Of a stretch of 64,000 nucleotides of DNA, positions 59,992-64,000 are shown in pieces. This stretch comes from Paenibacillus macerans (GTDB lineage: Bacteria; Bacillota; Bacilli; Paenibacillales; Paenibacillaceae): contig NZ_UGSI01000002.1 of the NCBI RefSeq assembly GCF_900454495.1, positions 1,337,001-1,401,000 on the forward strand, read 5' to 3'. The position numbers and the translations under genes were made by a program. The notes under the pieces were generated by a model, which was not told the origin of the DNA, ran no database searches, and saw nothing but the letters and a program-made list of their open reading frames with translations. Each line of letters begins with the position of its first letter. Positions within the stretch are counted from its first letter, which is position 1.

Positions 59992-60798
59992 ATGCGTAGA
60001 AATCATCTTTTGTTTAGACTCCTAGTTTTGGCCGGATTTGTAATTGCTCTGATCTATGCGGCTATTCCCACCCACTTGTCCGGCAAATCAACAGTAGAAA
60101 CTGCCGTTCCTTCTTTAGTGGCCAATCCTATAGAACAAAAACAACCTGTTTACCTGCCGGTTCCTGCTCCTGCTTCGGCTCCCAAATCCAAAAAAGTAGT
60201 GGCCTTGACCTTTGATGACGGACCGGACGGAAAATATACCGGAAAAGTACTTGATATTTTAAGAGAACAAAAAGTAAAAGGTACATTTTTTGTTATAGGT
60301 GAAAGAGTCAAGCAATATCCTGAGGTCTTAGAGCGCATCGTTAGTGAAGGGCATGCCCTGGGCAACCATTCCTGGAGTCACCGGAATTTAGCCAAGATCA
60401 GTGAAAAAGAAATGCGCGAGGAAATTACAAAAACGGATGAAGCCATTAATGAGGTTGTCGGATTTGTACCGGTGCTTATGCGCCCTCCTTATGGAGCCAA
60501 GTCGGATCGAGTAGAGGAGGAAATCGACCTATTGGGGCATGCCATGGCCTTATGGAATGTCGATCCGCGTGATTGGGACGGCGCCTCCGCCTCTGACATA
60601 CTTGAGACCGTCAAGTCCGGTCCTGAGGAGGAGGTCACTATCCTGATGCATTCTTCAGGAGGGAGAGGCGGAGACCTGAGTAACACGATCAAGGCGCTTC
60701 CAGAGATTATCGATTACTATAAATCAAATGGCTATGTCTTTGTCACTGTGCCCGAACTAAAGGGCTTGGAGAGTCAGGCGATTGGAAAGGACGAGTAA
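59992..60798 (+). CDS. Polysaccharide deacetylase (NodB/PdaA-like)
   Basis: The 268 aa protein has an N-terminal membrane anchor (about 8-26) and a NodB domain from about 60. Motif 1 is ALTFDDGPDGKYT with the catalytic base and metal Asp, motif 2 HSWSHRNL, motif 3 RPPYGAKSD, motif 4 VDPRDWDGA, and motif 5 ILMHSSGG with the catalytic His. It removes N-acetyl groups from peptidoglycan or another surface glycan outside the membrane. GAGGAGAAAATC precedes ATG 59992. Confidence 0.9.
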   Translation: MRRNHLLFRLLVLAGFVIALIYAAIPTHLSGKSTVETAVPSLVANPIEQKQPVYLPVPAPASAPKSKKVVALTFDDGPDGKYTGKVLDILREQKVKGTFFVIGERVKQYPEVLERIVSEGHALGNHSWSHRNLAKISEKEMREEITKTDEAINEVVGFVPVLMRPPYGAKSDRVEEEIDLLGHAMALWNVDPRDWDGASASDILETVKSGPEEEVTILMHSSGGRGGDLSNTIKALPEIIDYYKSNGYVFVTVPELKGLESQAIGKDE

Positions 60799-60858
60799 TG
60801 CTATGGACATTCAAGATATATACCGATCTTATAAAGGTGAATAGATCAAGATAATAAG

Positions 60859-60904
60859 TACCCGTCAAAAGCCTTGATTTTACAAGGCCTTTGACGGGTT
60901 TTAG
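60859..60904. terminator. Terminator between convergent genes
   Basis: CCCGTCAAA-GCCTTG pairs with CAAGGC-TTTGACGGG, followed by TTTTAGTTT. It lies between the deacetylase and the minus-strand permease and may serve both. Confidence 0.88.
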
Positions 60905-60924
60905 TTTCCGTTCCGCTACAAATC

Positions 60925-62136
60925 TTATTCATAACGCAGGGCATCAATCGGTTTGAGCTTGGAGGCCTTGAGTGCCGGATATACTCCGAAGACTATCCCG
61001 ACCAGCACACTGCTGGTGAAGGAATAGATAATCGGCTCATAGGAGAATTCTATCGGCATGCTCGCAAACTTCTCCAGCAGTTTGGCTCCGCCGATTCCGG
61101 CGAAAATGCCGATGATCCCGCCAATCAGACTGATGAAGACCGATTCGGTCAGGAATTGGGTCAAAATATTGCTGCGCTGGGCGCCAATCGCTTTGCGGAT
61201 TCCAATCTCCCGCGTCCGTTCGGTTACCGAGACGAGCATAATGTTCATAATGCCGACCCCGCCGATGATGAGAGAAATTATGGCAACCCCAAGCAGGAGC
61301 AGATTCATAGTATCATTCACTCCGGTGGACATTTGCATAATCTCGGATTGGGTCATGATTTGGAAATCATCCTGGTCCGCAGGTTTCAGCTTGTGACTGC
61401 TGCGCAGAAGCTGCTGAATCTCCGCCCGAGCCTGATCTATTTTATCAAATGTCACGGCAGACGCATTCATTTCCTGAATATCCATTTGCCCGAACATATT
61501 CATCCCCGTCGTGATCGGGATATAAATCTGTTTGTTCGTGTAGCTGCGCATCGCATCCGCGGGACTCATAATCCCTACGACCTTAAACGGGATATCCTTG
61601 ATTTGGATGGTCTCTCCTATGGTCTTGGCCGATGACTGGCCAAAAAGAGTTTGAGCCGCATCGGAGCCGAGAATGGCCACGTTAACACGGTTGTCTTCCT
61701 CAATAGATGTGAAAGTACGCCCATAGGCCAGCGACTGCTTTTTGACGCGGTAAAAGGCTCCCGAGGTCCCCTCAATCTGCGCATTGAGCACCTGCCGATT
61801 CCACGTGACTTTCGCTGAACTCATGGCACTGGGCGCTACATCGGCGACGGAGGGGAGCTTCTTCATGGCTTTGACGTCCTCCAGCGTGAAATCCTTCGGC
61901 TGGGCCATCGTCATCCAATTGTCCTCATCATAAGGTATATATGGGTAAATCATGAGCAGGTTGCTGCCCAAGCCGTTAATTTCTTTCGTGATGCTGGCGG
62001 TCGTTCCGCGGCCAATCGCCATAATAGCAATAACGGCCCCGATCCCGATGATAATCCCTAGCATCGTCAGGACCGTACGGAGCAGATTGCCGCGCAGACT
62101 GCTCAGCGCTACACGAATCGTCTCCAGCATATTCAT
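60925..62136 (-). CDS. MacB/FtsX-type ABC transporter permease
   Basis: The 403 aa protein has one N-terminal membrane segment (VLTMLGIIIGIGAVIAIMAI), a large outer domain (about 45-280) and three C-terminal segments (from LLLLGVAIISLIIGGVGIMN, then SVTERTREIGIRKAIGAQRS and the final pair). This is the MacB/FtsX layout. It overlaps the ATPase gene by 4 bp. The complex with the adaptor would export peptides, lipids or drugs. Confidence 0.92.
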   Translation of the reverse strand: MNMLETIRVALSSLRGNLLRTVLTMLGIIIGIGAVIAIMAIGRGTTASITKEINGLGSNLLMIYPYIPYDEDNWMTMAQPKDFTLEDVKAMKKLPSVADVAPSAMSSAKVTWNRQVLNAQIEGTSGAFYRVKKQSLAYGRTFTSIEEDNRVNVAILGSDAAQTLFGQSSAKTIGETIQIKDIPFKVVGIMSPADAMRSYTNKQIYIPITTGMNMFGQMDIQEMNASAVTFDKIDQARAEIQQLLRSSHKLKPADQDDFQIMTQSEIMQMSTGVNDTMNLLLLGVAIISLIIGGVGIMNIMLVSVTERTREIGIRKAIGAQRSNILTQFLTESVFISLIGGIIGIFAGIGGAKLLEKFASMPIEFSYEPIIYSFTSSVLVGIVFGVYPALKASKLKPIDALRYE

Positions 62137-62855
62137 TCCTCTGCCACTTCCCTTCGCGCGATTCTCCGGTTCTCCACCGGATGATCCTGTTCTATTTGGC
62201 CGTCGCGAAAGTGAATCAGCCGCTTGGCGTACTCCGACACCTCAATATCATGGGTAACCAGTACGATAGTCTTGCCGTTGTCATTCAGATCCTGAAAGAT
62301 CTCCATAATTTCTTGGCTGGTCCGCGAGTCCAGCGCCCCTGTCGGTTCATCCGCCAGCAGGATCACGGGATTGGTGACAAGCGCTCTGGCAATAGAAACA
62401 CGCTGCTGCTGTCCGCCTGACAGCTCGTTAGGCTTATTGTACATCCGCTCTGCCAATCCGACATTCGCCAGCGCCTCCATCGCACGTTCACGCCGCTCCC
62501 GGGCCGGTACGCCCGCATAAAGCATGGGTAATTCTACATTGGCAAGTGCCGTAGATCGCGGGAGCAGATGAAATTTTTGGAACACGAAGCCGATCTTCTC
62601 ATTGCGGATATACGCCAGCTCATTTTCACGAGCGTCCAGAATGGAGTATCCGTCCAGATAGAACTCGCCAGAGGTAGGCGAATCCAGGCAGCCCATCACA
62701 TTCATCATGCTGGATTTGCCTGAACCCGACGGACCCATGACAGCGACGAATTCTCCTTCCGTAATGGACAGACTAACGTCCCGGAGCGCATGAATTTCCT
62801 GATCGCCTACATGATATATCTTTTTCAGATTTTTAATCTCCATTACATAATTCAT
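62133..62855 (-). CDS. MacB/LolD-type ABC transporter ATPase
   Basis: The 240 aa ATPase has Walker A GPSGSGKSSMMNVMG, Q-loop GFVFQKFHLL, signature LSGGQQQRVSIARAL, Walker B VILLADEPTGALD and H-loop LVTHD. The LLADEPTGALDSRT pattern is typical of the LolD/MacB ATPase group. It is sandwiched by overlaps (4 bp each) between the adaptor and the permease, so the order is adaptor-ATPase-permease. Confidence 0.95.
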   Translation of the reverse strand: MNYVMEIKNLKKIYHVGDQEIHALRDVSLSITEGEFVAVMGPSGSGKSSMMNVMGCLDSPTSGEFYLDGYSILDARENELAYIRNEKIGFVFQKFHLLPRSTALANVELPMLYAGVPARERRERAMEALANVGLAERMYNKPNELSGGQQQRVSIARALVTNPVILLADEPTGALDSRTSQEIMEIFQDLNDNGKTIVLVTHDIEVSEYAKRLIHFRDGQIEQDHPVENRRIARREVAEE

Positions 62856-64000
62856 GGGAAGACAGCTCCTCCCGAGGCATCCATCATTCCGGCGCCTCCC
62901 GGAGCAGGGATGACAACGGTGTCGCCCTCATTGACCCCCGACTTCAGCTCTACGCGGTCTGTAGTGTAGAGTCCCAGCTCGACAGGCTTAAATTCAAAGA
63001 CAGACGTATTGGAAGGATCGGCGGCGACATAGACTCCGTCTGCTCCCCCGTCCGATTGGATGGCGGTCACGGGGACGAACAAGACATTTTCACGCTTGCT
63101 GAGCTCGATCGCGATATTCATAATCATTCCCGTCTTCAGCTTGTTGTCCAAATTAGAGATAGATATCTCCGCCGGATAGGCATTTACACCCTCCTCTGTA
63201 GCGACTTCGGGAGAGATGAAGGTGACGGTGCCCGCGAATTCCTCGCCAGGATAAGCCGTAGTAGTCAGAATGGCTTTCTGTCCGGTTTTTACCTTAACAA
63301 TGTCACTCTGGTTGATCTTGGTCGCAATCTTCAGGTCATTGGAATTGGAGTTGTTCATTACGATGAACGGAGCCGTGGGGCTTGTCCCCACGTCGCCATT
63401 GACCTTGAGGATGACACCATCCCAGGGAGCTGTAATCTGAAGTTTGTTCAGCTCACTGCGCTTTTGCTCCAGATCGGTCTCAGCACGGCTAATGTCGATG
63501 CGCAGATTCTCCAGTGTATCCGCCTCCGGCGGGGCCTTGAGCTTTTTAAGCTCTAATTGGGCGGTACGGTAGGACAACTCCGCATCCTCAATGCTGCTCT
63601 CAATCTGATCGCGGGTCTTGCGTACCTGCAGCTCCGTAGCGTCATAACTGGCTTGCGCCTTCTCCCACGCTTGCTCCGCTTCCGCCATCTCCTTGGCGGA
63701 GACGGCCCCGGACTCGTTTAGGAATTTTTGATCTTCATAGGTTTTCCTTGCCAGTTCCAGATCGCTTTTGGCCGTCTTGAGCCGCTCCTCGGCCTCCTGA
63801 AGATCATAGCTTTTCTTGGCATTTTCCAGTGCTTTCGCGGCTTTTTGCACATTCAATTCCTGCAGTTCCACTTCGGTTTCCTTTGGTCCTTTGGTCGCCT
63901 CGGCCAGCTTGGAACGGGCCATACGCAGCGTATCCTCGGCATTCTGAATTTGCAGCTTTGCTTCCGTATCGTTCAACCGGGCCAGGAGTTGTCCCTTTTT
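62852..64000 (-). CDS. HlyD/MacA-type membrane fusion adaptor (5' end outside the window)
   Basis: The frame is open across the right edge; the visible part reads GQLLARLNDTEAKLQIQNAE and so lacks its start and signal anchor. A long coiled coil (about 30-160, with many Ala, Glu, Lys) is followed by a lipoyl-like hinge (ITAPWDGVILKVNGDVGTSP) and a beta-barrel with VKTGQKAILTTTAYPGEEF. It links the permease to its outer partner or substrate. The stop overlaps the ATPase start. Confidence 0.88.
   Translation of the reverse strand, partial: KKGQLLARLNDTEAKLQIQNAEDTLRMARSKLAEATKGPKETEVELQELNVQKAAKALENAKKSYDLQEAEERLKTAKSDLELARKTYEDQKFLNESGAVSAKEMAEAEQAWEKAQASYDATELQVRKTRDQIESSIEDAELSYRTAQLELKKLKAPPEADTLENLRIDISRAETDLEQKRSELNKLQITAPWDGVILKVNGDVGTSPTAPFIVMNNSNSNDLKIATKINQSDIVKVKTGQKAILTTTAYPGEEFAGTVTFISPEVATEEGVNAYPAEISISNLDNKLKTGMIMNIAIELSKRENVLFVPVTAIQSDGGADGVYVAADPSNTSVFEFKPVELGLYTTDRVELKSGVNEGDTVVIPAPGGAGMMDASGGAVFP

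Overview
The window looks like chromosomal DNA of a low-to-mid GC, spore-forming Firmicute, most probably Paenibacillus or a close relative. The reasons are strong AGGAGG-type ribosome binding sites, frequent GTG and TTG starts, a class Ib nrdI-nrdE-nrdF operon, a YesN/AraC-type response regulator with a LytS-type kinase, a YjcZ-like spore peptide and dispersed AT-rich intergenic repeats. No rRNA, tRNA, CRISPR array or intact insertion sequence was seen.

Layout. 1-1.7 kb: small hypothetical genes and a decayed type I toxin locus. 1.7-5.7 kb: GntR regulator, ADP-ribosylglycohydrolase-like enzyme, NCS1 permease and PfkB kinase, a plausible N-riboside salvage operon. 5.9-7.1 kb: a Thg1-like 3'-5' polymerase next to a P-loop kinase, a possible RNA-repair cassette. 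7.1-10.9 kb: immunity-like and degenerate genes (WG repeat, SUFU). 10.9-16.6 kb (minus strand): divergent murB, then a two-component system with a three-gene ABC transporter; the kinase reading frame is broken. 17.2-24.0 kb: PRD regulator, ascorbate-type PTS (EIIA, EIIB, EIIC), phosphotriesterase-like hydrolase, creatininase-family amidohydrolase and SIS protein, an uncharacterised catabolic operon. 24.3-28.7 kb: DUF1848 protein and a second immunity-like island with several frameshifts.

28.7-43.9 kb is the centrepiece: a bacterial microcompartment locus with a B12-independent glycyl radical diol dehydratase, its activase, aldehyde and alcohol dehydrogenases, PduL, propionate/acetate kinase, four shell genes, EutJ, a flavoprotein and an aquaporin. 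A PocR-domain sensor kinase with a YesN-type regulator is encoded divergently. Together they would convert 1,2-propanediol (or glycerol) to an aldehyde inside the shell, then to propanol and to propionate with ATP gain.

44.4-48.2 kb: nrdI-nrdE-nrdF behind a promoter that overlaps an NrdR box, with a second NrdR box downstream and two abutting DnaA boxes upstream. 48.3-53 kb: J-domain membrane protein, DUF1266 protein, YoaP-type acetyltransferase, YjcZ-like peptide and MFS exporter. 53.5-60.8 kb: envelope functions (membrane protein, transglutaminase, two tandem class B PBPs, polysaccharide deacetylase). 60.9-64 kb (minus strand): MacB-type adaptor, ATPase and permease, with the adaptor running off the end.

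At least three families of dispersed intergenic repeats are visible. Frame disruptions cluster in the two immunity-like islands, while the long metabolic operons are intact.
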